Part shown: one piece after another, positions 26,801-35,222 of the stretch | Position numbering within the stretch: the first letter of the stretch is position 1 | Layout: the number at the start of each line of letters is the position of its first letter | Origin: Planctomycetota bacterium | GTDB taxonomy: Bacteria > Planctomycetota > UBA1135 > JACQFD01 | Reading direction: 5' to 3' | Assembly (NCBI GenBank): GCA_016792805.1 | Contig: JAEUHX010000089.1 | Location: 1 to 44,945, forward strand | Length of the DNA: 44,945 nucleotides | Notes under the pieces: generated by a model | What the model saw: only the letters and a program-made list of their open reading frames with translations | Databases searched by the model: none | What the model was told of the DNA's origin: nothing | Made by a program: the position numbers and the translations under genes

Positions 26801-27778
26801 GGAGCGGTCGAATTGTGCAACTCGATCCTCGCTCCAGCCGGGGCCGAGCTCCGAGATCGCCTGGGCCGCCGCGGCTCGCGCGCGCTCATAATTCTTTTTG
26901 AGACTGGGGAGGTCGCGAAGCCTCGCCGATTGCGTCCTGCGATCCTCCTCGAGGCTCGTAAGCTGGGCCATCGTCGCCGCGTCGGTGAGCTGGGGCGACC
27001 GAAATCCCATCAGCTTCAGTTCGATCTCTCGGCGTTCGATCACGCGCTTCCACAGGCGTTGGAGTGTGGCGCATCGCTGGCTCCTCGACGAGATCTGTTG
27101 GATCTCGAGCCGGATTCGATCGACGCGTTCGCGCGATTCCGCCTCGGCGGCCTGAAGCTCCGGGTAGCTCTGCGCCGTGGAGAGCGCGGCCTCGCGCTCT
27201 TCTTCGAGTTTTCTCAATCGTTCTGTGAGTTCCGCCGCTCGGCAGGCGCCGCGCGTGCGAACCAATGAATCAGCCTGCTCGTGCAGCTCGGCGGAGGCTT
27301 TCCGCGCCGACCGGCCCGCGCCCGCGACGCCCGCAGAGGAGAGCGCGTCTCGGGCGGCATCCGCCGAGAGCTGGCGGAGGTCGCGGAGGTCTTCGAGGTC
27401 GAAGGTGAAGACTTCTTCGAAGAGCTTCCGATCGGCTCCGCCCAGCATGCGCTGGAGCTCAGGTTCACTGAGCTCTGCGCCGTCGGCCCGCCTTATTTGT
27501 TGGCTGCGCTTACGGCCCACTTCCCGTTCGATGGTGACTTCGTCGTCCTGGAACGCAAGGCGAATCGTACCGCCATGGCGGCCTCCGGAGAGCGGCGGAC
27601 GATGGGACGCACTTTTCGGGGGTGGGAATCCGAAAAGTGCATCTCTCAAGAAAGAGAGAAGCGTCGACTTTCCCGCCTCATTCCGTCCATAGATGAGCAC
27701 CAATCCGTCCGGCAGGTCGTCGGCTCGCTCACCCGAGAGCGCGCCATAACCCCACACATGCCAGGAGCGCAGTCTCAC
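23855..27778 (-). CDS. YhaN-like SMC/SbcC-type AAA ATPase with central membrane hairpin
   Basis: 1307 residues from GTG 27778, overlapping the upstream gene stop (GTGA). Walker A GRNEAGKST is at 31-39. The C-terminus carries the ABC-type signature (LSRGTRELLYLCLRW) and Walker B (LPLIMDDVLVNLDEA), followed by the switch segment FTCHEA. Between lie long coiled-coil arms rich in Glu, Arg, Gln and Leu. Near 612-665 there are two adjacent hydrophobic helices (WTAWLLGLIAAVFCGIAL and AAAALLVAAVAFVFAAVF), as in YhaN-family members. It pairs with the SbcD-like nuclease gene directly upstream. Together they resemble an SbcCD/Rad50-Mre11 complex anchored at the membrane, with a role in DNA ends or repair. 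Specific function of YhaN/YhaO is not established here. Confidence 0.92.
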   Translation of the reverse strand: MRLRSWHVWGYGALSGERADDLPDGLVLIYGRNEAGKSTLLSFLRDALFGFPPPKSASHRPPLSGGRHGGTIRLAFQDDEVTIEREVGRKRSQQIRRADGAELSEPELQRMLGGADRKLFEEVFTFDLEDLRDLRQLSADAARDALSSAGVAGAGRSARKASAELHEQADSLVRTRGACRAAELTERLRKLEEEREAALSTAQSYPELQAAEAESRERVDRIRLEIQQISSRSQRCATLQRLWKRVIERREIELKLMGFRSPQLTDAATMAQLTSLEEDRRTQSARLRDLPSLKKNYERARAAAAQAISELGPGWSEDRVAQFDRSLPVREHVRQREQSGEQARVSATEAERKIQQIENQDRATEAEIESHIQAAASLASAHAIDSQSLERLLAAASTLGERVGAAPPAGLRTKQSAWSGALEMQAVERRTLERLQINLSQIQIDEPLAALAAPLAPLAQSVALQRDRLTRLPGLEAELAAAVQACEEVRATLGTTETLADLVESKGTLKILESIQQSSQEIESARAALSERERDHENVRQQRAGLEKDLDRLRREIPGEVHESLETLERRRRDLAALRVLLTDDREARSRSEAAEMSRLELEELLAATGAAHRWAVPAWTAWLLGLIAAVFCGIALTQNATNAPAAAALLVAAVAFVFAAVFAETARRQHARSNDDLTRRRERLASVEEAARAARAHAEALAGEVAHRAKALGLSVPVSAIDLEDRIAQNESDRARRERANSLDREIRSLQEQIESWSDSERRRLEKVDASKNELLSSEAEWARRRQEFGLPDGVAPDLARDLVVKATEGRRREVDRADREAALEQLRSEILDWERRAKAALGNATHLPDAMGHGLCEAVLERYRTAAAEQQRLQQKSQAEEAVHQARERSVRADEAATRAHAELAKALRDYAAAIRDRWSSDAESRSRALQPFRAQIERAKDLEREFAAWKRSVGVSDQLSPQGVLDFLDDVKKTQALLADRRAAEDALRETENSCNEWDSSARAALQALGHSADGSAEEVTQRVAQAAEAQREAAALLESLQRVRREIDAGLGLGPEADAMRTELENGNVDSWNSQLSELERTREELETQRDQAIGALKEAELRRRQIEEGSDVARIETLRAQIESELAQCAGRALRLRLAAELILETLREFERERTPAVMTHASDLFRKVTRDRYTRLAQRWNENEIEVIAIERTGMEKTTDQLSRGTRELLYLCLRWSLAHDLAKRGIDLPLIMDDVLVNLDEARAEEAARALVSLAEHHQIFLFTCHEATRILLQRVAPEIRVVELAPRGPGLQATKPLES

Positions 27779-29052
27779 AGATCCTCCTCGGCGTGCGCAT
27801 CCAGCCGATCGAGAGCCAGCGATTCCGCATCACGAAGAATCGCATGCCATTCGGATGGCAACACATCGGACGCGAGTCGATGGGGGAGGCGTTTTCGCAT
27901 CTCCCCGAGGATCGGTCCCGCGAGGTGGTGAGGACTCTCGGGGTCGGCAGCGGCGCGATCAAATCGGCGCAGAAGCTCCGACGCAAAATCGCCGCGAGCG
28001 ACGATTGCGCCACGGTCGATCGCTCCTCGCGTGGTGTCGCGAATGTCATCCCACCAGACCCACGGAGAGCGTGCCATGCCTGCGTCACGGAGGTCGCGCA
28101 GCATCTCCTCGAGGGCTTGGGCGCGCGCGAGTGCTTGGTGGGCCTGTCCGCGGCCAGCGAGCGTACCGCGGAGAATGACGGGGCGGCCGGCGCTCTCCAC
28201 CGCCCGATAGGAGGTTTCCTCGAGAGCGCGGGAGGCCTCATCGAGCCCCTGCATGCCGTCGATGTCCACGAGGACCTGCTCGAACCGGACGCGATCGAGT
28301 GCGACGAACTCGACGCTCTGGACAGCTCCGCCAACGACTTCTCCAACGAGAGCGCCTTTCGGGCCGAGTTCACTCGCCTTGGGACTTCGCCCCTGGAGGT
28401 TGCCGCAATACGCAATCCAGGGGGTCCGCTCGCTCAGAATCTGTCTGCGATGGATGTGGCCGAGAGCCCAATAATCGAGCCCGGCACGTCGCAGGTCGTC
28501 GAGCGAGCAGGGGCTGTAGCGGGCGTGGTCCGGCTGGGATCCGACGGAGCAGTGCAATAATCCGAAGTGCACACCATGTTCATGGGTTCGTCGGAAACGA
28601 AGCGCGAGGTTCTCCGCCGTCTCCGCGGTCGCATAGCTGATGCCGTGCACCACAGCGCCGACCTTCCCTCCGAGCGATACGGGAACCGCTTCGACCTCTC
28701 CATGGCCGAAGACATGCACATTTTGCGGCCACGTTCGAATCGCCGACCATCCGCTGATGGGGTCGTGGTTGCCGTGGGCGATAAAAGTATGGGCGCCTGC
28801 GTCCGTGAGCCGTTGCAGGCCACGAAGAAATCGAAGCTGCGCGCGGACGCCCCGGGCGGGGCCGTCGTAGAGGTCGCCGGCGAGCAACAGGATTCGAGCC
28901 TGGCGCTGAATACACAAATCGACGAGAGCATCCCAGGCTTGAAGCGACGCTTCTCTCAGCGCTTCCGCCACTCGCGGGGAGGACTCGCCGATGCCCTCGA
29001 AGGGCGTGTCCAGATGGAGGTCCGACGCGTGGACAAAAGTGAATCGGTCCAC
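27775..29052 (-). CDS. YhaO-like SbcD/Mre11-type metallophosphoesterase nuclease
   Basis: 425 residues from GTG 29052. The phosphoesterase motifs are in order: HASDLHLDTPFEG near 8-20, LAGDLYDG near 55, AHGNHDPISG near 90, the His pair around FGLLHCSVG and the WALGHIHRRQ motif. These bind two Mn/Mg ions. A C-terminal capping and helical region completes the DNA-repair exonuclease layout (SbcD/Mre11). The four-base overlap with the YhaN-like ATPase gene implies coupled translation and one complex. Expected activity is 3'-5' exonuclease and/or endonuclease on DNA ends or hairpins. Confidence 0.93.
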   Translation of the reverse strand: MDRFTFVHASDLHLDTPFEGIGESSPRVAEALREASLQAWDALVDLCIQRQARILLLAGDLYDGPARGVRAQLRFLRGLQRLTDAGAHTFIAHGNHDPISGWSAIRTWPQNVHVFGHGEVEAVPVSLGGKVGAVVHGISYATAETAENLALRFRRTHEHGVHFGLLHCSVGSQPDHARYSPCSLDDLRRAGLDYWALGHIHRRQILSERTPWIAYCGNLQGRSPKASELGPKGALVGEVVGGAVQSVEFVALDRVRFEQVLVDIDGMQGLDEASRALEETSYRAVESAGRPVILRGTLAGRGQAHQALARAQALEEMLRDLRDAGMARSPWVWWDDIRDTTRGAIDRGAIVARGDFASELLRRFDRAAADPESPHHLAGPILGEMRKRLPHRLASDVLPSEWHAILRDAESLALDRLDAHAEEDL

Positions 29053-29079
29053 GGCAGCTCCGATTTGTGATAACGCGGC

Positions 29080-29766
29080 CTACTCGCGCGCCGGCCCCTC
29101 GGCCGGAGCGGCGGGCGGCGGAGTTGTCGGCGCCAACGCGGGAGGCGGCGCCGGGATATGTGTGGTCGTCGTCGGCGAGACAACGCTCTGGCTGAGTCCA
29201 ACGGTCAGTCCGGCTGCGGCGGCGGCCGGCGTCACGAGCGTTGACGGAGCAGGAACCTCCTCGATGCGCTCAACCTCAGAGCGAATGCTCCAGAAGTCGA
29301 CGTAGTGCGACCCCACAGCATTTCGCAGCTCGAAGGCAATCACGGGATCGATCGAGTAGACGCGCACGCGTTTCCCGCGGGCTCGTAATAATTCCACGAC
29401 GTGTTCAAAATCGCCGTCGCCGCTGACGAGGGCGGCGAGGTCGTATGTGTCAATCGTCGTCAACATGTCGGCGACAATCTCGACGTCGAGGTTCGCCTTC
29501 TCCACCGTCGAGCCGCGCTCCACGTTCACAAATGACTTAATTGTCTTGCGGCGCACTGTGTAGCCGACGTGTGACAGCCAACGTAAGAACTTTTCCTGAT
29601 CCACGTCCGGCGGGTGCGCTCGCACGCCCGTGTACCAGAACGCGTCGGCGAGCGTGTCAGGGCCGACCACATGGTCGAGCAGCCGCTGGGGGTTCACGTG
29701 CCAGCCGAGGCGATGCTGGACGTAGAAAAGATTGGCGGCGTCGACGAAGACGGAGATGCGAGGCAC
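29080..29766 (-). CDS. NYN-domain (LabA/DUF88-like) putative ribonuclease
   Basis: 228 residues from GTG 29766. It has a PIN-like NYN fold with VFVDAANLFYVQ at the start, KANLDVEIVADML in the middle and ALVSGDGDFEHVVELLRARGKRV, giving the Asp set (Asp near 8, 94, 117, 119) that binds the catalytic metal in NYN nucleases. The C-terminal 45 residues are a low-complexity Ala/Pro/Thr tail. NYN proteins of the LabA/DUF88 group cleave RNA or act as RNA-processing factors. It is 27 nt upstream of the YhaO-like gene on the same strand, so a shared transcript and nucleic-acid role are likely, but the target is unknown. Confidence 0.9.
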   Translation of the reverse strand: MPRISVFVDAANLFYVQHRLGWHVNPQRLLDHVVGPDTLADAFWYTGVRAHPPDVDQEKFLRWLSHVGYTVRRKTIKSFVNVERGSTVEKANLDVEIVADMLTTIDTYDLAALVSGDGDFEHVVELLRARGKRVRVYSIDPVIAFELRNAVGSHYVDFWSIRSEVERIEEVPAPSTLVTPAAAAAGLTVGLSQSVVSPTTTTHIPAPPPALAPTTPPPAAPAEGPARE

Positions 29767-30029
29767 GCGGCGATTCTGCGGGGGGCGGAGGCCCGCGTCA
29801 CCGACAGGACCGGCGTCCAGAGGGGGCGATTGGAATCCCGGCAGATATCCTAATCAAAAGCGTATTTGACTTAGTCGATCGCGACTTTAGGCTTCGTAGC
29901 CGCTGATTTAGCCCATGTCGCTGCGCTCCACGCAGCTCGCCCCGCGCTTGGGCGCCCGCCGACATGGACTCGACCCAGCCCGGAAGCCGAAACCCGCGAA
30001 CGCCCCGCCTGCCCCCAACGAGACCACCC

Positions 30030-31472
30030 ATGGAATCGAAGTCGCCGATCCGCACGTTCTTGGAGGTTCCTTACGACCAGCTCGAGCAGATGAATCTCGA
30101 AGCGAAGCAGCAGCGCTCCGACCGGATGGATCCCGAGCGGCTTCGCAAGGAGCGGATCAAGTATCTGGAGACGGAGAAGCGCGTGAAGGCGGTGACGGTG
30201 TGCTTCACCGATCTCGAAGGGCGGCTCCACATGCTCGACTACGATAAGAAGTTCCTTCTGAAGTCGTACGACAACCTTACATTTGACGGCAGCTCGATTC
30301 GCGGATTCTCACAGCAAGCTGAAAGCGACCTCCGCCTCGGAATCGACTGGCCGGCGTTTTATTGGCTTCCGTCGGATGTGTTTGGGCCGGGAAAGGTCCT
30401 CGTGTTCGGCGAGGTGCTCGGGCGGGACGGGAAGCCTTATGCGGGAGACATGCGTGGGCAGCTCAAGAGCTTCCTTACAAAGATGTACGAGAAGGATGGC
30501 TCGGTCTGCTATGCGGCGAATGAGATCGAGGGCTTCCTTTTCAAGGGGCTCGACGCTGAGCGGCGGTTCCCGGAGACCGGAGTATTCGAATATGTGTCGA
30601 CGGGAGGGTATTACCATTCGCTCCCGAGCGACCCTCTGCGGCTCTTTATCGATGCGGCTGCCGAGGCGCAGCGCGCGATGGGATTCGGGAACGAGAAGGA
30701 CCATCCGGAAGTCGCTCCGTCGCAATTCGAGATGAACTTCTCCTATGCCGAGGCACTGATCGCCGCCGATCAGTTCCAGCTCTATAAGTTGCTTTGTCGG
30801 CAGATTGCCGCGCGCATGCAGATGACGGCCTCGTTCCTTCCGAAGCCCGTCGTCGGAATCAATGGAAGCGGCGCGCACACCAATATTTCGGTCGGACGCA
30901 AGGGGAAGAACCTTTTCTATGAGAAGGCCGGACAGGACGGAGTGTCGAAGCTCGCATGGGACTTCATTGACCGGATTCTGAACGCCGCGACGGATATTTG
31001 TTTGGTGTTGAATCCGAGCGTGAATGCGTACCGTCGGCTCGATCCGCACTTCGAGGCGCCGAATCAAATCAAGGTGTCGCCCATCGACCGCGGCTCGATG
31101 ATACGCATTCCGCTTGGGAATGAGCGGAGCGCACGCATCGAGGTTCGATCGGTAGGGCCCGATACCAATATCTATCAGACGCTCTATACGCTCTTCCGCA
31201 CAGGATTCGAAGGTTCGAACGCCGATCCGAAGGACGAGGCAAAACGGTCACGGACGCGCTTCTTGCCGGATAACATTTTCGACGCGATTCGGTTGTTCAA
31301 GCAGAGCGAGTGGTCGCGCACGCTGTTCGGCGCCGATGTCCATGAGAAGTTCGCGGAGTTGAAGCTCGCCTCGGCGGAGCGCTGCCCGAAGGCGCTCGGC
31401 ACAAGAGTGAAGTCGAGCGAAGTGCAGTTCCACCACGAAGTGACGAATCAGTACCTCTGGAACAACTTCTAG
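30030..31472 (+). CDS. glnA: Glutamine synthetase type I
   Basis: 480 residues from ATG 30030, giving the start of the conserved frame (an ATG at 29964 would add 22 poorly conserved residues). The catalytic domain shows FDGSSIRGF, the ANEIEGFLF Glu motif, INGSGAHTN (ATP/Glu binding; GSG(A/M)H), NPSVNAYRRL, the IRIPLGNERSARIEVRS loop and a C-terminal helical region. The NLYDLP-type adenylylation Tyr site of enterobacterial GlnA is not present, so it is probably regulated by feedback and other means rather than by GlnE. It makes glutamine from glutamate, ammonia and ATP in the cytoplasm. It diverges from the NYN-domain gene and is followed by a hairpin that converges on the kinase gene. Confidence 0.95.
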   Translation: MESKSPIRTFLEVPYDQLEQMNLEAKQQRSDRMDPERLRKERIKYLETEKRVKAVTVCFTDLEGRLHMLDYDKKFLLKSYDNLTFDGSSIRGFSQQAESDLRLGIDWPAFYWLPSDVFGPGKVLVFGEVLGRDGKPYAGDMRGQLKSFLTKMYEKDGSVCYAANEIEGFLFKGLDAERRFPETGVFEYVSTGGYYHSLPSDPLRLFIDAAAEAQRAMGFGNEKDHPEVAPSQFEMNFSYAEALIAADQFQLYKLLCRQIAARMQMTASFLPKPVVGINGSGAHTNISVGRKGKNLFYEKAGQDGVSKLAWDFIDRILNAATDICLVLNPSVNAYRRLDPHFEAPNQIKVSPIDRGSMIRIPLGNERSARIEVRSVGPDTNIYQTLYTLFRTGFEGSNADPKDEAKRSRTRFLPDNIFDAIRLFKQSEWSRTLFGADVHEKFAELKLASAERCPKALGTRVKSSEVQFHHEVTNQYLWNNF

Positions 31473-31485
31473 CTGTCGGAATCAT

Positions 31486-31512
31486 GCGCGCCCTGGCTCA
31501 TCCAGGGCGCGC
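31486..31512. terminator. Strong GC hairpin between convergent glnA and kinase genes
   Basis: The sequence forms an 11-bp perfect stem, GCGCGCCCTGG paired with CCAGGGCGCGC, with a 5-nt loop (CTCAT). It starts 13 bp past the glnA stop. No T-run follows on either strand, so it resembles a bidirectional hairpin terminator without a U-tract or a 3'-end stabiliser, as is common in GC-rich genomes. It ends about 56 bp before the stop of the kinase gene on the opposite strand. Confidence 0.6.
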
Positions 31513-31568
31513 CTTGCGCTGAGTAGCGGAGTGCTCAGATCCGCCGTGCGTTCGCCGTTCGACTGGTC

Positions 31569-34500
31569 TTACGAAACCTGAACTCGCAGGCTCTCCGCCA
31601 GCGCCAGAACTTTACTGTGAAACGGCTCCTCCTCGAGGAAGGAGCGCCGCAGCTTCTCATCGGGGATTCGATCGGCGCGCTCGCGCAGCAGCGCCGACGC
31701 ACGGTTCACAAATTCGCGCGCTTCCTCGAGCCGGCCTGCTTCCCGCAGTATTTGTGCATGCGTAAATAAGACAGCCACTTCTCGCCGCCGATCGCGCGGT
31801 CCCTCCGCCAGTGCAGCAAGGGCGCGCTCCGACTCCATCAGCGCGTCATCCAGCCTGCTTCCTCGCAGGTGCGCTCGCGCGCGCACCGCATGGGCCAACG
31901 CACGCAGGCGGCTCAGCTCCAGCTCGTCGGCGATCGAAAGCCCGAGGCGCGCGAGCCGTAGCGCCTCGCGGAGATTGCGACGCGGGTTGCTAGTAGATAA
32001 AAGTGAATTTGCCAAGTGAAGCGCCGTGTGGCACTCCGTGAAGCGATCTCCGATCTCGCTGGCGAGCGCCAGGCTCGCGCGCAGGTCTCGATCGGCGCCT
32101 TCGAAATCGCGCTGGCTCGCGCGTAGCGCACCTCGCAGCGAGAGCGCTGTCGCCTCGGTGCGACGTTCGCCCGACTCGCGCGCCAATGCCAGTGCTCGGT
32201 CAAGGTCTTTCCTCGCCTGCGTCGAGAGCCCGAGTTCCGCATAGGCGCGCGCCCGATGGAAATGTGCGGACGCCTGCGCCGCCGGCATCCGAAGCTCCTT
32301 GAACGACAGATGGGCGCTGTCGATCTGCTCCAGCGCGAGGTCCGGGCGATCCAAATTGATCAGGTGGAGGCCTTTTTGTAACAGCGCCCGGGCGCGAACG
32401 TCTCCATCGCGAGTGCTCGCGAGGGCTCGCTCGATGAGGGCGCCCGCCGCTTCGACGTCACCCGCATAGGAGACCACAGCTGCCTTGGCGAGCGCGGCAT
32501 CGGCTTCGGTTCGCACATCGCCAGCGCGGCTCGCGAGCTCGATGGCGCGTTCCAAATATTGAGCGGCGACCAGGTATCGCCCCGTCGCGTGTGAGAACCG
32601 CCCGAGCGACAGCAGCGTGCGGGCGAGCCGCATCTCATCCTCCAGATAGCGCGCGACGCGCGCCATCTTCTCCAGCGTACGCTTCTCGTCTGCGCGCCTT
32701 CCCAAGCGAGAATAGCACTCCGCGGCGGTCGCGAGCGAATCGAAGCGAAGCTCAAGATTCTTCTTCTCGAGACGCGGCAGTCGATTCAACAAATCGACCG
32801 CTGATCGAGAGAGCACGAGAGCTCTCTCGAAAAGCCCGCGCCTGCGAAAATCCTCGGCGAGGCTCGGCAGCACCTGCAGAGCAAGAGTTGCATCTTCGGA
32901 CCGTCGAGCATGCTCTGCGACACGCAGCCGCTCGCGCTCCGTGGACTTCGGCCCCAAACCCGCTGCGAGGGTTCGCGCCAGCATGCCGTGGGCTTTCAAG
33001 CGGTCGGCTTCGTCGATCGCCGCATAGACCGCTTCGCGGACGAGCGGCCGAGCAAAACGGAATTGACCCGCCGACGAAGATAAGAAGCCATGCACCGTTT
33101 CCAGGCGGCCAAGGAGCCGAAGCCAGCTCATTCGGTCGCCGCCGAAGGCTGATGCTAATAAATCGACATCGCAACGATCGCCCTCGATGGCGACGAACAT
33201 CAAGAGTCGTCGCTCCTCGGACTCAAGCGATTGCATACGCTGGTGAATCGCAGCCGTCGCCGACTCGGGAATCGGAATCGTAGTGATATCTCCGGCGACT
33301 CGCATCCGAAGGCTTGCATCGCTGGCGGCCGGCACCAGCGTGCCGCTCGATCGCAGTGTGCGCACCGCTTCTGCGAGGTGTCCGGGATTCCCCGCCGTTG
33401 TTCGCAGCAGGGCATCGCGCAACACGAGGCGTTGCGGGCCGGGCTCAATAATCTCGTCGACGATGGCACCCATGGCGTTTCCCGTCAGCGGGCTGAGAGG
33501 AATAGCTACAAAAGCGCCACGATTGCGGGCGTGCTGGAACACGGGCTCGAGCCGTGACGCATCGAGCCGGTGGGCGGTGATGAGAAGGCACCGGGGGGGT
33601 GCGGCTTCGAGGACGGCGTGGAGTGTTTCCAGCGTCGCGGGATCGGCTTGATCGGCGTCGTCGAGAAATGCCACAACCGGCTGCTCCGCCGATGCGGCCT
33701 CGAGGAAGGTGGCGAAGGCCCGGGCGAAGCTCTGCACGGGCGCAGCTGCGATCGGCGCCCGCAAGAAATCGAGCAGTACTGTTGCCGTCGAGGAGGGGAC
33801 GAGGGCGCGCAGGCGTCGCGCCGAGGCCGCGTCGGCCTCGCGACCGCGCGGAAGCCCCAAATATCGCTCGAGCATGGCAATAAAAGGCTCTGCCGGGGCG
33901 GGCTCGCCGACCCGCGGACAGCGTCCATACAGAGCGAGGGGCGGGTCCTCGCCCTCCGTCGCTTTGACCACAAATTCGTCAACGAGCCGCGTTTTTCCGA
34001 CGCCGGCTTCCCCGGACAAACTCAACATTCGGAACGATCCGGCCGCCGTGCGCGCCAGCTCTGCGCTGAGCGTGCGTTGCTCCTCGTCGCGCCCGTGGAA
34101 CGGCGTGAGCCGAGCTCGCTTCAGGCCGACTGGCGTTGCCGTAGCCGCGCGCTCGGCGAGCCGCTCGCGCCAAAACGGGGACCCCTCGGCGCGCTCCAGC
34201 ACCGCTGCAAGTTCGAGTGCGGAGCGAAATCGATGAGTGGGATTTTTCTCGAGGCACTTCGCGACGACGGCGTCGAGAAATGGTGATATGCGTCCACTTC
34301 GGGACGACGGAGCAGGGGGAAGGACCTCGAGATGCGCCCGCAACAGCGCAGGCACGTCGTCTCCCGGAAACGGGCGCTCTCCTGTGGCTAGCTCATAGAT
34401 CACAATTCCGAGAGCATAGAGATCGCTCTCGGGAAGCGGCACCTGGTGCCGGATTCTCTCCGGCGCGGCGTATGCAACACTTCCTGTGAATGCCCGCAGC

Positions 34501-35054
34501 TCCGCCGCCTCCGACTCGGTGGCGGGCTCGAGGGATCGCGCAAATCCGAGGTCCATCACGACGGCGCGCCCACCTGGGGCCAGCACGACATTCTCGGGCT
34601 TCACGTCGAGGTGGACAGCTCCCGTGGCGTGGAGTGCCGCCAGGCCGCGCGCGATTTGCGCACCAATCGAGCGTACGAGCGGTTCGGCCGCTGGCCCTTC
34701 TTTCACAAGATCGCGAAGCGTCGGTCCCTCGACCCACTCCATCACAAGATACAAAACGCGCGAGCCGAGGAGTTCCGCCTCCTCGACGGCGTAGACGCGG
34801 ACGAGATTGCGATTCTTGACATTCATTCCAGCGCGCGCCTCGCGCAAGAATCGTTTGCGCGCGGCGGGGTCGTCGAGAAGCCGCTGGTGGAGGAACTTCA
34901 CGGCGACGGATTCGCCGGCCTTCACTCCTTTGTAGGCGCGTCGAAGCGACGCGTAGTAGACGGTGCCCGTCGTGCCGCTGCCGACTTCGCGGCCGAGTGC
35001 GAAGTGCGAAAGCCCATCGGGATTGAGGGCGACCTCTTCGGGCTCTTGGGGCAC
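31569..35054 (-). CDS. PknK-like Ser/Thr kinase with AAA ATPase and TPR repeats
   Basis: 1161 residues from GTG 35054. The N-terminal kinase domain (about 15-290) has a GSGTTGTVYYA glycine loop, VAVKFLH with the ATP-binding Lys, HLDVKPENVV as catalytic loop, DLGF in place of DFG and APE. The HRD motif is HLD, so the Arg that senses activation-loop phosphorylation is absent. The middle (about 330-600) is an AAA_16/STAND ATPase with GEAGVGKTRLV and VAFLDDADQAD. The last 450 residues are TPR repeats built of paired helices. This is the PknK-type regulator architecture (kinase, ATPase, TPR), often linked to transcription control or envelope sensing in Myxococcota, Actinobacteria and Planctomycetota. 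Confidence 0.92.
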   Translation of the reverse strand: MPQEPEEVALNPDGLSHFALGREVGSGTTGTVYYASLRRAYKGVKAGESVAVKFLHQRLLDDPAARKRFLREARAGMNVKNRNLVRVYAVEEAELLGSRVLYLVMEWVEGPTLRDLVKEGPAAEPLVRSIGAQIARGLAALHATGAVHLDVKPENVVLAPGGRAVVMDLGFARSLEPATESEAAELRAFTGSVAYAAPERIRHQVPLPESDLYALGIVIYELATGERPFPGDDVPALLRAHLEVLPPAPSSRSGRISPFLDAVVAKCLEKNPTHRFRSALELAAVLERAEGSPFWRERLAERAATATPVGLKRARLTPFHGRDEEQRTLSAELARTAAGSFRMLSLSGEAGVGKTRLVDEFVVKATEGEDPPLALYGRCPRVGEPAPAEPFIAMLERYLGLPRGREADAASARRLRALVPSSTATVLLDFLRAPIAAAPVQSFARAFATFLEAASAEQPVVAFLDDADQADPATLETLHAVLEAAPPRCLLITAHRLDASRLEPVFQHARNRGAFVAIPLSPLTGNAMGAIVDEIIEPGPQRLVLRDALLRTTAGNPGHLAEAVRTLRSSGTLVPAASDASLRMRVAGDITTIPIPESATAAIHQRMQSLESEERRLLMFVAIEGDRCDVDLLASAFGGDRMSWLRLLGRLETVHGFLSSSAGQFRFARPLVREAVYAAIDEADRLKAHGMLARTLAAGLGPKSTERERLRVAEHARRSEDATLALQVLPSLAEDFRRRGLFERALVLSRSAVDLLNRLPRLEKKNLELRFDSLATAAECYSRLGRRADEKRTLEKMARVARYLEDEMRLARTLLSLGRFSHATGRYLVAAQYLERAIELASRAGDVRTEADAALAKAAVVSYAGDVEAAGALIERALASTRDGDVRARALLQKGLHLINLDRPDLALEQIDSAHLSFKELRMPAAQASAHFHRARAYAELGLSTQARKDLDRALALARESGERRTEATALSLRGALRASQRDFEGADRDLRASLALASEIGDRFTECHTALHLANSLLSTSNPRRNLREALRLARLGLSIADELELSRLRALAHAVRARAHLRGSRLDDALMESERALAALAEGPRDRRREVAVLFTHAQILREAGRLEEAREFVNRASALLRERADRIPDEKLRRSFLEEEPFHSKVLALAESLRVQVS

Positions 35055-35222
35055 GGTGGCGCATCATCGGGTAAGGCGGGGTGCCGCTGCCACTGGTGGC
35101 GGAGACGCACCTGCGGCGGGTGAGGAGAGCGCTTCGCCCCGCGCCCTGCGCGTCGCACCCCCGTGGAGCCGGCGAGGGGCGGCTGCCGTGTCGCTCTTGC
35201 GGGCGAGTATCCTGCGCCCTCC

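Noticed and set aside
29840..29900. Sigma-70 promoter for glnA at TTGACT 29866
   Set aside because: The expected -10 region is AGGCTT, a poor match, and no sigma-54 pair is visible; left unannotated.
31473..31568. tRNA gene after glnA
   Set aside because: The hairpin here is an 11-bp stem with a 5-nt loop, not a cloverleaf; no TPsiC or anticodon arm found.
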